Part shown: positions 20,617 to 31,286 of the stretch, one piece after another
Layout: each line of letters begins with the position of its first letter
Numbering within the stretch: position 1 is the first letter of the stretch
Assembly: GCA_015680685.1 (NCBI GenBank)
Contig: MNCI01008972.1
Span: 21,310 to 85,309, forward strand
Direction: 5' to 3'
Origin: Gnetum montanum
Lineage: Eukaryota > Streptophyta > Gnetopsida > Gnetales > Gnetaceae
Length of the DNA stretch: 64,000 nt
Translations under genes and position numbers: made by a program
The notes under the pieces: model-generated
Seen by the model: the letters and a program-made list of their open reading frames with translations, nothing else
What the model was told of the DNA's origin: nothing
Database searches by the model: none

Positions 20617-22134
20617 TTACTGGTTGTTTTTGTTTATGTCGTTTCGGCTAGGCTTTTCGAGTTCGACCTTTGAGCCTTGGTCCATGTCCATGTGTGATGA
20701 AACAATAGGTGTAGCCGTTTCCCCGTGTATGATGATTTCACCACCCTCATAAGGTAGGTGAATTTCTTGATGTATGGGGGAGGAGACCGCTTTCAGTTGG
20801 GCCAACCAGGGTCTTCCTAATATTAGGTTGAATCCTGGCATTTCATTGACCACCACGAAGTCGGCAGATGTGGGAAATTGGTCCCCTGCTATGAAGTCTA
20901 AGGTTATTATGCCTTTGACCATCACGCGTGACCCGCTGAATGAATTTAGACATGTAGTTGCAGTCGGCTTGATTGACTCTGTTAGCCCTAGTTGTTCAAC
21001 GATGGGGTACAATACCACATTCGTAGCAGCTCCATCGTCTACGTGGACCCTATGTATCTTGAACTGATTTATGCATATCATTATGAACATAGGGGCTGTT
21101 GTCACTTCACCTGTTTCCTTATCCACTTTAATGTTATCCTTGTGGAAGCTTAGTGGTTTGGAAGTTGACCCTTGGGGTGAGGACATTACCACATGAATGG
21201 ATGGTTCGTTTGGGGGCAAGTTCTCGCTTACTAGGATGGACGTTAGCATGCATACCAAAGCTTCACGATGTGTTTGAGATGTAAGAATCAAGTCATACAA
21301 GCTTAATGACGTGTTCTTTTGCTTGAGTGCTTGTGTGACTTGTGTCAAAGCTGTTGCCAAGTCTCTACTTTTGGGCACGTTTACATCAGTGGTGACTGGG
21401 TCCATTGGACCCAACAATTTTATTTCATGTTTTGTTGGTTTATCATTTTTGCTCGAAGCTATTGTCTTAGATGTATCATGTTTGTTAGATGGTTCACCTT
21501 CATGTCCTATGTTTGGTTGGTTGTTAGGCAGCGTCATGGGTATGGCATTAAGTAGAGTGGGTTTAGGTGGCCCCACGGCTAACCGTTGACGCTCCTTCTC
21601 TAAGCGTTCACGCGTAAGCCTGTCCGCTAAGCGTTCTCGCGTGTGGCATGGAGGTGGAGCCAGTCTGGGAGTCTCGGTTTGCTTTGGGATTCTTACCACA
21701 TATGGAGTCGGGTGGGGTTGGGGTTGGACAGTCAAATGTGATTGAGAATAGGGTTGGCCAGGCATCCTAACGACGTAGGGGCTAGGTCTGCCTCGCATTT
21801 GTGAGGTGGAGGCTTGGACTTCTGGTGTTGCAACTGTGGGCATCACTCGGACTACGAAAGGGGTAGACCGAGTAGGAGGGGTTGATAGACTCGGGGTAGT
21901 GATAGCGGGAGGTACAGGCACTACATATGGTTTTTGCGGGGCGGGTGATAGTTGAGGAACGGACGCGGATGGAGTGGGAGGAACATGGACTACAAAGGGT
22001 TTGTTAGGTGTTTGTTGTTTATATTCAAGGTAGACAGTGTTAATGTCGGGTGTCTCGGGTTCATCATCAAGGTAGATTGTATTGATAACGTACGGCGCCT
22101 CCTTGGTGTTCAGAGGATCTTTATACACCCCCAT
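20617..22134 (-). CDS. Proline-rich linker and aspartic protease of Tat-like element
   Basis: A 505-residue open frame. The first ~200 residues are proline-rich with repeated 'PYVVRVP'/'PFVVHVP' segments (six or more). A charged stretch follows ('RERLADRLTRERLEKERQRL'). The protease lies at about residues 345-450: active-site region 'HRVHVDDGAATNVVLYPI', then 'FNLILGRPWLAQLKAVSS'. It normally cleaves the Gag-Pol polyprotein. The active site reads V-D-D-G-A rather than the usual D-T/S-G-A/S, keeping the catalytic Asp and Gly. The frame stops at 20617; related coding sequence continues to about 20390 after the stop. Confidence 0.8.
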   Translation of the reverse strand: MGVYKDPLNTKEAPYVINTIYLDDEPETPDINTVYLEYKQQTPNKPFVVHVPPTPSASVPQLSPAPQKPYVVPVPPAITTPSLSTPPTRSTPFVVRVMPTVATPEVQASTSQMRGRPSPYVVRMPGQPYSQSHLTVQPQPHPTPYVVRIPKQTETPRLAPPPCHTRERLADRLTRERLEKERQRLAVGPPKPTLLNAIPMTLPNNQPNIGHEGEPSNKHDTSKTIASSKNDKPTKHEIKLLGPMDPVTTDVNVPKSRDLATALTQVTQALKQKNTSLSLYDLILTSQTHREALVCMLTSILVSENLPPNEPSIHVVMSSPQGSTSKPLSFHKDNIKVDKETGEVTTAPMFIMICINQFKIHRVHVDDGAATNVVLYPIVEQLGLTESIKPTATTCLNSFSGSRVMVKGIITLDFIAGDQFPTSADFVVVNEMPGFNLILGRPWLAQLKAVSSPIHQEIHLPYEGGEIIIHGETATPIVSSHMDMDQGSKVELEKPSRNDINKNNQ

Positions 22135-22139
22135 AGCCT

Positions 22140-22500
22140 AATTCTATGGTTGAATCGGGTTGGCCTCATCAAAGGTGATTTGGCCTTCGTCGATCATTCG
22201 TTGTATGTCCTGCTTCAGTGTGAAACAGTAATCCGTGTCGTGCCCGTTGCGTTGGTGATAATCACAAAAGCGGTCCATTCTAAAGCCTTTGGGCACTGGA
22301 GGCTCATCCGGTGTTGCTAAGCTTGGGTTCTGAACGAGTTGACAGAACCGATCGTGTCTCTAGATGGCCACAGGGGATAACTGTTTGTGTTTCATTAACC
22401 CAGCCTTCAGGAGTTGATCGAAGAGCTAGGATGGCTTCATAGGCAACGACATATATTGAGAGGGTTCTTTCCTCTCAAAATTTCTCGTGCAGCTTTGTGT
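22140..22500 (-). pseudogene. Gag zinc-knuckle segment
   Basis: Minus-strand reading gives 'FRMDRFCDYHQRNGHDTDYC' followed by 'FTLKQDIQRMIDEG' at about 22290-22160. This is the C-x-Y-H-x6-H-x4-C knuckle followed by 'LK..I...I..G' found in Tat and related plant gag proteins, which binds element RNA. Stops lie near 22140 and 22410, so it is not joined to the frames on either side. Confidence 0.75.
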
Positions 22501-22506
22501 TGGGTT

Positions 22507-23292
22507 CTACAATGATGATGATTCTGGTACAGTCGCGGGTGTAGGTCTAGTATAGTTAGTAGGGGCTGCTGGTGGTTTGTTTAGTTGTTGCGTTTCCGTG
22601 ATTGCTGCTATAGCTGCCTTAGCTTTCTCTTTATCTTTTTTACTATGTTGTTTTTTGAAGGCTAAGTATGCAGGGTCATGGCTGTTTTGAGCCGCCTCTT
22701 CTATATTTTTGATTTGCACAAAGGCTTGGTTAAGATTACGCGCGTTAAGATAGTATAATTTGGATTTGAAGAAGTTATTAACGGCCTCCTTTAGAATTGT
22801 AAGCAGATATGTCTGGGGAATCGGCTCATGTAACTCATTGAGAGCGGCACTCCACCTCTGAATGAACTTTTGTACAGGTTCAAGCAGTGCTTGTTTAACC
22901 TGTATGAGGCTATCCAATGTCATCTCAAGTTTCAAGTTATATTTGAACCTGGTCACGAACTGATGTAACAACTCCTCCAAGGAAAATATAGAATTCCTCG
23001 GCAGGGCTCAGTACCAATCGAGTGCTCTCCCTATGAGAGACATAGGGAATACTCGCAAAATGGCATGGGGCCATGCCTGGAGTAACGCGCATTCTAACCT
23101 AAAAGTTATGAGATGTGCATTGGGGTCCGTTTCCCCATTATATTTAGTTAGTGTTGGCAACGAAATACCTTTGGGCAAGGTTAGAGGTGGGACAGAGGGG
23201 CTAATGGGGTCATCGTGGTAGAAGTCCACTACCTTCAGCTCTCCATCGACAGCCGTTTTGAGGCACTTTACCTCGTCAGTAAGTTCTTGCAT
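22507..23292 (-). pseudogene. Gag capsid domain with internal stop
   Basis: The first piece, 23292-23008, has 'LPTLTKYNGETDPNAHLITF' and 'MSLIGRALDWY'. The second, 22980-22507, has 'EELLHQFVTRFKYNL' and 'EPVQKFIQRWSAALNELHEP'. Together they fit the retrotransposon gag domain (Y-x-G-x-x-D-P-x-x-H, A-x-x-W-Y, F-x-x-R-F, F-x-x-R-W). A TGA directly after A-L-D-W-Y (near 23008) lies in the same frame, so a single nonsense change breaks it. The C-terminal end is Lys/Ala-rich. Confidence 0.8.
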
Positions 23293-24340
23293 TAATTTTT
23301 TGGCATCTGCCCAGTCTTAGGCACTCGGTGACATGGCAGCTTGAGGTTGTGGTATATTGTACAGGTTAGAGTGTTGGATGGTGGGTTGAAAGGCTAAAAG
23401 CTGTGCGGTTGGCGGTTGTGCTTGCGGGATGTTTATAGTGTGGGGCAGGAGGGATGGCATATTGTAGGTGGGAGGTTGTTGTTGCTGCGGTTGCGGTTGT
23501 ACTTGGGGAACGTTGGCTGGTGGAATCATATGAGGTGGCATGTGGTGGTGAGAGGGTTGATGTGATGGCACACCCATCGCTGTCCATTGTCCAGCTACGT
23601 TTTGTGGAGGAACCCCCTGTTGGGTTACAATGGTGGAAGGGGCCCCGTGCATTTGGATGTGGGGGATGTAGTGGGCGGACGTGGATGCTGGTATAACATG
23701 CGGCATCCCTATCACTCGAGGCGCGAAGGCTGCTCCCATGTTATTGTGCGGGGGTGGTGGTTGCGAAGACGGGTCGGCTGCTGCAGCGGGAATGATAGCG
23801 AGAGGGAGTGTGCGGAATTGCGGGTCGATTACCGAAGGAACATGAACCAGTGCGGATGTTTTTGGTGGAGGTGCTTGCGCCTGGGTGANNNNNNNNNNNN
23901 NNNNNNNNNNNNNNNNNNNNNNNNNNNNNNNNNNNNNNNNNNNNNNNNNNNNNNNNNNNNNNNNNNNNNNNNNNNNNNNNNNNNNNNNNNNNNNNNNNNN
24001 NNNNNNNNNNNNNNTTGTTCCAGAACAGGGATTATATCGTACGGGGAAGGGATGAACTCACATCCCCCCTGTAGAAGAGTTCATATTGCCTCTTTCCCTC
24101 CATTTCGGCTTGATCTAATGCCAGACCAGCTTGTATCTTCACACATATGAAGTTATACTGGTCCTGGGTTATAATGTTAGAGGTTGGGTCCCTCCCTTTC
24201 AACCTTAGGGACCGGCGGGGCCCCGCTGTGGGTTGTGCCGTAGGCTGTTGGACGACCATGGTGCCCATGACGTTGGTGACTTGAGCGGTTGCAGCGGTGG
24301 TGTTTACGGGGTTCATGATGACCTGTTGAGGATATGACAT
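23293..24340 (-). CDS. Gag N-terminal, Pro/Gln-rich region, with sequence gap
   Basis: The ATG at 24340 begins a frame whose first ~100 residues include 'GPRRSLRLKGRDPTSNIITQ'. A run of N interrupts it (23889-24014). After the gap, 23739-23317 is rich in P, Q and H ('QVQPQPQQQQPPTYNMPSLL'). Low-complexity N-terminal regions are common in large plant gag proteins. A stop near 23317 separates it from the capsid part. Confidence 0.55.
23889..24014. other. Assembly gap, 126 N
   Basis: A run of 126 N within the gag region. Its true length is unknown. Confidence 0.95.
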
Positions 24341-25034
24341 GGGGTATAGGTGCGAAATTAGTGTACCTAGTACAGCGTAAACTTAGGTACTAACATGCAG
24401 CGTATACGCTTCAACGTCCAGTGTATAGCGTCAGCGTAGATAGCATATAGGGATGGAGCGTATAAGGCTAGTGTAAACAAGCCTACAGCGTAAGGAGTGC
24501 AGTGTATATGCTAGACAGCGTATACAATGTCGGGATTACAGCGTATGAGGTGTGGTATAAATGACCAGCAGCGTAAACGAGTTTGCAGCGTAAACAGAAT
24601 CTCAAAGAAAGTATGCAGCGTAGACAAAATCTACGGCGTGAAAAGCGTAGTGTAAATGGATGGCAGCGTAGAAAAGTCTACAGTGTAAAAATGTGCAGCA
24701 TGAACTTTGCGGTGGCGTATCTCAGGAGCGTAAACAAGGTTTTATATGCGGCGTAAATCGTGCGGCGTATATGTTGCAGCGTAGATGCTAGGAGTTCTGT
24801 GGATAGAGTCCACATAGGGTTGACAGCGTAGACACTGGAAGACTTGCAGAGGATGAGTTTTGAACAAGGCAGCGTAAACGCTGACCAGCGTAGACGCTGG
24901 ACAGTTCACAGATGAGGTTTAGATTACACAACGTAAACGCAGGGAGGGTTTCAGCAGGAATCAGCATATGGTCGACGACGTAAACGCTCAGCAGCGTAAA
25001 CATTGGGAAGTTTGTGAGCAAGGTTTTAGGCAAA
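24341..25034 (-). other. Leader between primer site and gag
   Basis: No gene. The leader is full of 'agcgtaaac', 'gcgtagac' and 'gcagcgtatac' motifs spaced about 20-40 bases apart, the same vocabulary as in the LTRs and in the intron at 15407-16246. One exact GCGTATACGCT lies near 24403. Confidence 0.75.
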
Positions 25035-25054
25035 GGCCCTTCTTCTAGCGCCAA
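25035..25054 (-). other. Primer binding site of Tat-like element
   Basis: Minus-strand TTGGCGCTAGAAGAAGGGCC begins four bases after the 5' LTR. It has the TGG start required to pair with a tRNA CCA end. I do not assign the tRNA. Confidence 0.75.
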
Positions 25055-25058
25055 TTTC

Positions 25059-26093
25059 TGTACCACCCGAAATCGTCGGCCTCCGGCTGGAAGGAAACAG
25101 AGACCGTGGGATCGCAGGACGCGCACAGAAGACCCTACCTTCGCCTGAGGACGAGCTGGAATGAACGAAGGTAGAGCACCTTGGGTGGTTCGCACGTAGA
25201 TCAAACAAGGATTTTCCCGAACGTACACCGAAGTGCTATACAATGGCAAACTGTAAACGATTATGGAAAAAAAATGTAACAATGGCATTACAGAATGAAA
25301 GTACAATGCACCGGTCTAACGCAGTTGTGAATGGAACACAAGGCGAATGAAAGCCCCGGTGGATGCAAGGAGGATTGCGGTTGGTTCACTGTAGGCACAA
25401 CGTAGAGGTTGTATCCTCAGCGTACAGAGTTGCCCAGCGTAAAAGGTTTTGTGCTTTGGTTGTCAGCGTCTCTGTTCTCTGGTGTGCTCTGGGAATTTTC
25501 CAACCATTTTTGGATTTCGTCCAAATTTGGGGTTTTATACAGGTTTTGATGGCAAACTCAGGTGGGGTGACACGTGGCGCGTTGACCGAGTGCAAGGGCG
25601 TAAAATTTACAAGCGTACAATATGTTACATTTGCCAGGCGTATACGCCCAGCGTATGAGGTTATCTGCAGCGAGCGTAGACTGTGGGCGTATACGCTGGT
25701 GGATGCTGGGCGTATACGCTGATGGTTGCTGCCTTGTGCCAAATCTCGCTCTGTAGTGCTGTTTTTATGTCGTCTTTGGAGGTTTCATGTCGGACGTCTG
25801 CATCTATCGTACCTGCTGAGCGTACATGTGAGGCGTGTACGCTGGGCGTTTACGCTGTGACTTTGAGCGTACACGCTGGGCGTATACGCTGAAGGTTGAG
25901 CGTATACGCTGGGAATGTACAATTGGGCGTATACGCTGGGCGTATATGCTGGAACTGCATACTTAGTGAAAATTGAGCATCTGATCTCCGAAGTTGCCAT
26001 GTTTTACACCAAATGCAGCTGTGGTCGTCTGGGGGTCCTAGGGACCTGCTTGGTGTTGGACAAGTACTAAGCTCCAAATTTTGTGGTGTTTCA
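25059..26093 (-). repeat. 5' LTR of Tat-like element
   Basis: It matches 8397-9560 end to end, except for a ~110-base deletion after 'gtgctatac' near 25242. Length is 1035 bases. It holds five exact GCGTATACGCT motifs between about 25685 and 25940. Confidence 0.9.
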
Positions 26094-28170
26094 GCACTCC
26101 TGCCACAATATTCCAATGATGTAATCCGGTGTGCCCTAATTGCCTCATGACGAGAGATGATGAAAGAAAAAACTCCTGCCACCACATAGACAGAGGAAGA
26201 GTAGCAACCACCTCCACCACCTGCACAAACAACGTAGCCGAGCTCGCATACAATGGAAGAATACATTCACGAGATCTGGGAAATGCTCTCGAGCTAGCGA
26301 GAGCAATCCAGCAGGACTGGTGGAGGAGAAGACCCTTCGGTCTATCGCCCTGCCATGAGCCACCTGGAGCAAGTGGCTCAATTAGTTAGCTTACTTGAAA
26401 AGGCAAGGCCAATATTTTCCACCGCCTGAGCATAAGTTTCAACTAGAACAGATCCAAGCATCCGAGATGTATCAACATCAACCTAATAGTTATTCCCTGA
26501 AATATCAGGGAATGCTGCTACCTTCTCGATCCACTTGGAAGATGGTGAAGGGGCAATGTTCCTGGTGATGCAGCACCAGGGACAAGAAGTTGCGGCCGAA
26601 GTGGTTGCTGACACAATCGCTACGGCTCTCAATGCACCAGTAGCACCTGTACCAAACATTCATGGACTACAAGATGTACAGGTATCTGCTGGAACTTCAT
26701 GTAGCTAGATTGACGTAGCCCAACATGAAGAGCTATTGGACTGATTGGTGGGAACCGGGCAACCAATCCTGGATGTCTTCGACCTTCTGGACAACATTAC
26801 TGGAACCCAGTCAAAGCTACTCTCGGCAAGGGGCAAGAGCGTTATTTTGGAAGGGCAACTTGAAGCTGCTCAAGTCTCTTGTCAGTGCTTGGCAATTGAG
26901 GTAGCCCAATTATAAGCCCAACTTGCCGATCCAGCCATCCTCAACTGCGAAATCACTAGAGATGAAGCTTTTCAACAGCTTCAGCTTAAACTACAGGTTG
27001 TTGAGGATGTGCAGGAGACAGCGATCCTTGACAAGTCCATAGCAAACGCTCGAGAGTATCACATAGAGAAGGACTTGGTGGAGGTTCAGGAGGAGAACGT
27101 ACGATTGACCGTGGAGGTTCATCGCCTATGCAATGTTGGTGCAGAGAACGAACACATGAAAACTTTCCTCCACCAACAACAAGAGGAGCTAACTAGGGTG
27201 AACGCTGACATAAGAAGGTTGGCTACTTAAAATCGAAATCTGTCAATGGAGAAGGTTCGAGCATTGCAACAAAAGTCTACAATCGAAATTTCTGCTTAGA
27301 AGAACAAGGCCCTGAAATTTGAAAAAATCAAAAATCATTACAGGGACCAAGTGGGATTGCAGAAGGAGGTAAATGAGAAGCACATTCAAGTCACCAAAGC
27401 CAAGATGAACTAAGCGCTCCAACAGCTCCGAGAAGGAGGTGATGTATGGCATTCTATCTTCGATGGATTGAATGCCTATAACAAAGCAGAAATCTGCCTA
27501 AAGGAGTTGCAAATTGAGGAGATGACAGAATACATGGAGTTGACCAAGCTTCGATATGCAAACCTGGCTATGCTCACAGCTAGGAGACCATGGTCAAAGT
27601 TAGAAAAGCAAGTGGTTGCCTTGTATTCACTATACGAGGGAGAGTTCCAGGCACACAAGGCGACAAAATAAAAGCTGGCAACAGCAAACGTAGAACTCGA
27701 GGTCCTCTGCCCAAGCTTTGAAGGACAACGTACAATCACGGAGGACCTAGACTGAAGAATGAATAACTACCAGTAGCTGCAAGCATCAATCCGTGCATTC
27801 GACGTTGAACGCAAGCAGTTTGCAGCCTAGTTTGTCAACTTAAAAGAACTCTTTCCGATGCTACCATGCCTTGAAAAGTTCTAGTTCCAACACACATTGG
27901 AGAAGCTGCCTGGATCGTGAATGACCCCAAAGCAAAGAAGAAAAGATGAGGGCTCTCTTGGAGGCTTTCGAGTTGCCTCCAAAAGTTGCAGTTGCCGCAA
28001 GGCAACCGTCATTCGCGTCACCACCAACGCATGGGCCAGAGGTTGGAGAAGGTCCATCAGAACCACCACCCCCAGGGACGATGTGATCTTCTCCAGGAAT
28101 TTTGTGCATCATCCTACACAACAGAGGCTCTAGGACCAGTGAGGTGTTCAATTTTGTCTCTGAACACTAC
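26094..28170 (+). pseudogene. C-terminal, coiled-coil half of non-autonomous element protein
   Basis: This continues the protein broken at 8396. The longest open pieces are 27009-27230 ('HIEKDLVEVQEENVRLTVEV', 'HMKTFLHQQQEELTRVNADI') and 27468-27671 ('EKQVVALYSLYEGEFQAHKA'). Between and around them lie further heptad-like stretches interrupted by stops. The C-terminal end near 27940-28130 is Pro-rich. The composition (Leu, Glu, Gln, Lys at helix-like spacing) predicts a long coiled coil of several hundred residues. No enzyme motif is visible. The same protein, with fewer stops, can be followed on the minus strand at 61331-63990. Its role is unknown; structural or gag-like assembly is only a guess. 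Confidence 0.6.
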
Positions 28171-28327
28171 CATTTTTGTAATTTTTCCTCCTGTGTAACT
28201 CGGGCACTTAGTCAAATTCATGTTGTGTCATGTGTGTGTCATGTATGTGTTTTAGTTATGTGTGTTGTAAATAAGAATTCATACCTTCCAAATTGTAAAG
28301 TAACTCGAGGACAAGTTTTTGCTCAGT

Positions 28328-28337
28328 CGTGGGGGTA
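28328..28337 (+). other. Polypurine tract
   Basis: CGTGGGGGTA lies directly before the LTR start TGATGAAGTG. The same tract precedes the LTR at 50448 and, on the minus strand, the LTR ending at 61193. Confidence 0.75.
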
Positions 28338-29189
28338 TGATGAAGTGTCATTAAGTCATGCATCGACTGGGCCACATATACGTGGCCCCGCTTACACAGC
28401 CGCCTATCTCAGCCTATAAATAAGAGGGCCTTCCACCTCATTTAGGCATTTTTTTCAGTTAGTTGTAGCGAAGCTCTTGCAGTTTTTTCCCGCAAGAGAT
28501 AAAATATTTTCCAAGTGCCCGCAGGTGTAAGAAAAGTGACCGGCTCTTTATTTAAGCATTGATGTATCTAAGCTCATTGGCGTGATGGTAATAAAGATGA
28601 ACTATTCAAGCATTCCTTGTAGCATTTGGACTTAGTTATTTTATGCATTTAATAGTTTAATATGTTTATGCTTTATTAGTTACTTGTTAATTACTTAAGT
28701 TTTCGTTATTATAATTTCAATCGCTATTGTTCATTCGTAGCTCGTTAAGGCCATAAGTACGACCATCTTGAACGTAAATCAAACACTTGGTAAGCCCAGT
28801 GATGCTTAACGTCTGGTAATCCAGAAGTGTTAAGAGATGCTCAGAACGTGCTCGGAAGATGAGATCGGATACTTATGCTAGAAATAGTTAGAGTATAAGC
28901 TAGGATAATTATAGATTAGCTAATAATTTATTCCTTAATCTTCATACCGTAATTAGCCACCAAAAGATATGCAAAAAGATATAAAAATCATTAGCCTTAA
29001 TCTCACTTAACCATCGTAATCAGAACTTCACAAGTGAGATTAGGAGGACAATGATCATTCTAACCCAAAGGTTTCACTGGTTAGAGTCTGGTGTATGTTA
29101 AGTGCTTATAATCTACGGAATTCGACCGGGTTACATGTGAACGCCCATGATTCGTATGGTTGGGCGTAGGGGTACCTAGCCGCTCATCA
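28338..29189 (+). repeat. 3' LTR of non-autonomous element
   Basis: TGATGAAGTGTCA starts it and CCGCTCATCA ends it (852 bases). A promoter TATA (TATAAATA) lies at 28415-28422, in the same relative place as in the LTRs at 50448 and 60307. Upstream of TATA is a GC-rich stretch with 'cgtggccccg' elements. Confidence 0.85.
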
Positions 29190-29873
29190 GTAGGTGACTC
29201 TCTTTTCGATGCTTGCAAGATATCTTAACTACCTCTATGATTTGCATTAGGCTCTTAGTGGCCAACAAGGGTTTATCATCATTAGATAGGTTGTGATGAA
29301 AATTTATATTTGGTTGATTGTGATAATTTTGTCTATATTCATGTTGATGATCATGAGTGTTCCTATGGGTTCAATTTTTGTTTCTATTCTGACCCTTTAG
29401 TGAAGCTTTATCCTCATACCTACATTCATCTTCGTCAGAACTAAATGTTGAAAGGGAGGAAAAGATGAGGAACTGGAAGGATTACCATGGCTTCTATGGT
29501 GTTCCCCAGGGTCCCTTAATTTATATTTTCTAGGATCTGAGGAGGTCTTAGGCCTTGAGGCCTTCCATAGTCCAGGACTTACTTCATCTCCTCTAGGGTT
29601 GTCTACTTTAGGTTACTGTACTCTTTGAGTGTCGTTAGGATGGTCATGAACATACGAAACCTCTGCATAAGGTTGGTCACTCCAATTTTCCTCACCCTAC
29701 ATCTCATTAGTTCTCCAATGAATGTTTTTATTATAAGTGCATTATCACTTCCTTATGAAAGAGACATTGTTGTTGGCTTATGGTGTGTGCGATTTAATAT
29801 TTTCTGAAGGATATATCGTGAATACCTTTATAATAATCATGTATGATATAACTAATCTAGATAACTAACACCA
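29190..29873 (-). pseudogene. Athila-like gag, N-terminal remnant (right piece)
   Basis: It matches 3830-4460 ('gcattaggctcttagtggcc' block and the Ser-rich/acidic segment). It is the upstream part of the gag whose downstream part ends at 7168. The frames are broken. Confidence 0.65.
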
Positions 29874-29892
29874 TCCTTGGCAACAATGCCAA
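29874..29892 (-). other. Degenerate tRNA-Asp primer site
   Basis: Minus-strand TTGGCATTGTTGCCAAGGA abuts the LTR end at 29893. It differs from the intact site in several bases, as expected for an old element. Confidence 0.65.
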
Positions 29893-30750
29893 TGATCAAC
29901 GGCGAAGTACCCCTACACCCAACCATATGAATCATAAGCGTTCACACACGATCCAATCGAATTCCGTGGATGGGACTAGTTGTGCATCTAAATTATTATG
30001 CTTTGATCGTAATTCGCTATCTTTTGGGTTGGACTAGTGGTAGCTTTGTCACATATGGTTTAGTCCAAAGTGAGGTATATAATGTTGTCTAATCCTATGC
30101 TGCTCCTAATGACAATAAAGAGATAAATTAATTAAGCTAATGAACAATGGAAAGTAAAACCTAAACTAGCCTATGTGCGATGAGTATCCATTTCTAATCA
30201 TTTGCACACGCCTTGGACTTCGTATAACCACTGCTAAAATTACCAAGCCTACATCACTAGGCTTGCCAAGCAATATACTGCTAGGTTCCCAAGTAGTTAC
30301 ACTTAAGCGCTCATAATTAAGTCATACCCATTCCACTTACAAGAATAGTAAATATCAATAAATGGAAACATTAACTAAAGAAAATGGTAAATAATTAAAG
30401 CAATAATAAATCTAAGTGAATGTTGCAATGATGGAAGTAATCTCAATCTTTATTTCCAGTCAAGTAATGTGTCCAAGTACGTCACACTCAAATAAAGGTG
30501 TTGTATGATTACAAATATCACATTGTAGACATGCAGTGGGAATAACAAAACTTGAATTTAGAAATTTAAGAAAGACTATCAAAAACTAAGAACTAAAACT
30601 ATGTCCCAACCATGCACCCAAGTGTTGTATTTATAGGCTAGCACAAAAAAGACTATATCAGATATTTGACATCATTTCCTGGGCCTGATATTGAGTATCC
30701 TATATCAAGGCTCCGATGTCAGATATTCGATATTAGAGTTGACACAATTA
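29893..30750 (-). repeat. 5' LTR of second Athila-like element
   Basis: It begins TGATCAACGGCGAAG and ends ATGATTCATCA (858 bases). It is parallel to 4483-5378 over its whole length, including 'ggatgggactagttgt' and 'tggtttagtccaaagtgagg'. Confidence 0.8.
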
Positions 30751-30774
30751 TGATTCATCACTAACATAAGTACC

Positions 30775-31286
30775 CAGACCCACCTTCCGTATACATCTTG
30801 AACTCGTTATGATGTTACTAGGTTACCAAGTGTTAAGCTACTAAGCCTACCAAGTGATAACAATGTTGGGATTACCAAGTGTTAACGGTATGCTCAAGGT
30901 GGTCGTACTTATGTGTATTAATTAATTAAGAACATCAATGTAAAGTGCATGAATAATAAAGTAGATGAAAGTAAACATGAATCTATGTTGAGTGCTACAA
31001 GGTATTTCAAGAATCTTGTCTTTATTGCTAGCACACCGAAGTGTTCAGGTACATCAATGCTTGAATAAGGATCTATACAATCCTTAAAGTCCTATTACTA
31101 GCACTTAGAAAATAATATTCTAACTCTTACGAAATGAAACTACAAGAACTTCGTTACACTACTGACTCCATGGTGCCATAAATGCAGTGGGTACGTGCAT
31201 TTATATGCAAAGACAGATGCTACATTGATGCATCAACTCATGCATCGACGCATGCCTGTCGACACAACCCAACTTGCGATTCATCA
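30775..31286 (-). repeat. Truncated LTR, boundary with low-copy DNA
   Basis: LTR wording ('ggttaccaagtgttaag', 'ctcaaggtggtcgtactta', 'gaataaggatct') ends in GCGATTCATCA at 31286. The next base begins sequence that matches 56230 downwards in inverted orientation, so the LTR end is exact. Its other end is missing. Confidence 0.65.

Larger units (their letters stand above)
8397..26093 (-). mobile_element. Tat-like Ty3/gypsy retrotransposon (17.7 kb), nested
   Basis: Order on the minus strand: 5' LTR (26093-25059), primer site, leader, gag, zinc knuckle, protease, then a foreign plus-strand module, then reverse transcriptase, two RNase H domains, integrase, 3' UTR with tandem repeats, polypurine tract and 3' LTR (9560-8397). 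Two consecutive RNase H domains before integrase and gag of the 'C-D-Y-H...GHDTDYC' type point to the Tat lineage of plant Ty3/gypsy. The bases flanking the insertion are GCAGG on the left and GCACT on the right, so only three of five target-site bases agree. The LTRs differ by a ~110-base deletion in the 5' LTR plus scattered substitutions, so the insertion is not very recent. Confidence 0.85.
7170..29189 (+). mobile_element. Non-autonomous coiled-coil LTR element, split by a Tat element
   Basis: The left piece is 7170-8396 and the right piece is 26094-29189. When 8397-26093 is ignored, the two pieces run continuously against the minus-strand copy at 60307-64000. Coding is plus strand. The 3' LTR (28338-29189) and polypurine tract are present. 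The 5' LTR is missing or reduced: the left end at about 7170 starts inside a 'catcatttggag' block that in another copy (49890) lies just after a shortened 5' LTR. I find no gag zinc knuckle, protease, reverse transcriptase or integrase in either piece, so this family probably depends on another element to move. Confidence 0.75.

Noticed and set aside
8430-25960. Possible CRISPR-like array because of regularly spaced palindromes
   Set aside because: The DNA is clearly plant nuclear, units vary, spacing is irregular and there are no uniform spacers or cas genes. The motifs sit in LTRs and non-coding parts of a retrotransposon.
29190-29194. A target-site duplication for the coiled-coil element at 7170-29189
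   Set aside because: GTAGG follows the 3' LTR, but no equal five bases can be placed at the left edge, where the 5' LTR is missing. About 600 bases of the host gag were lost as well.
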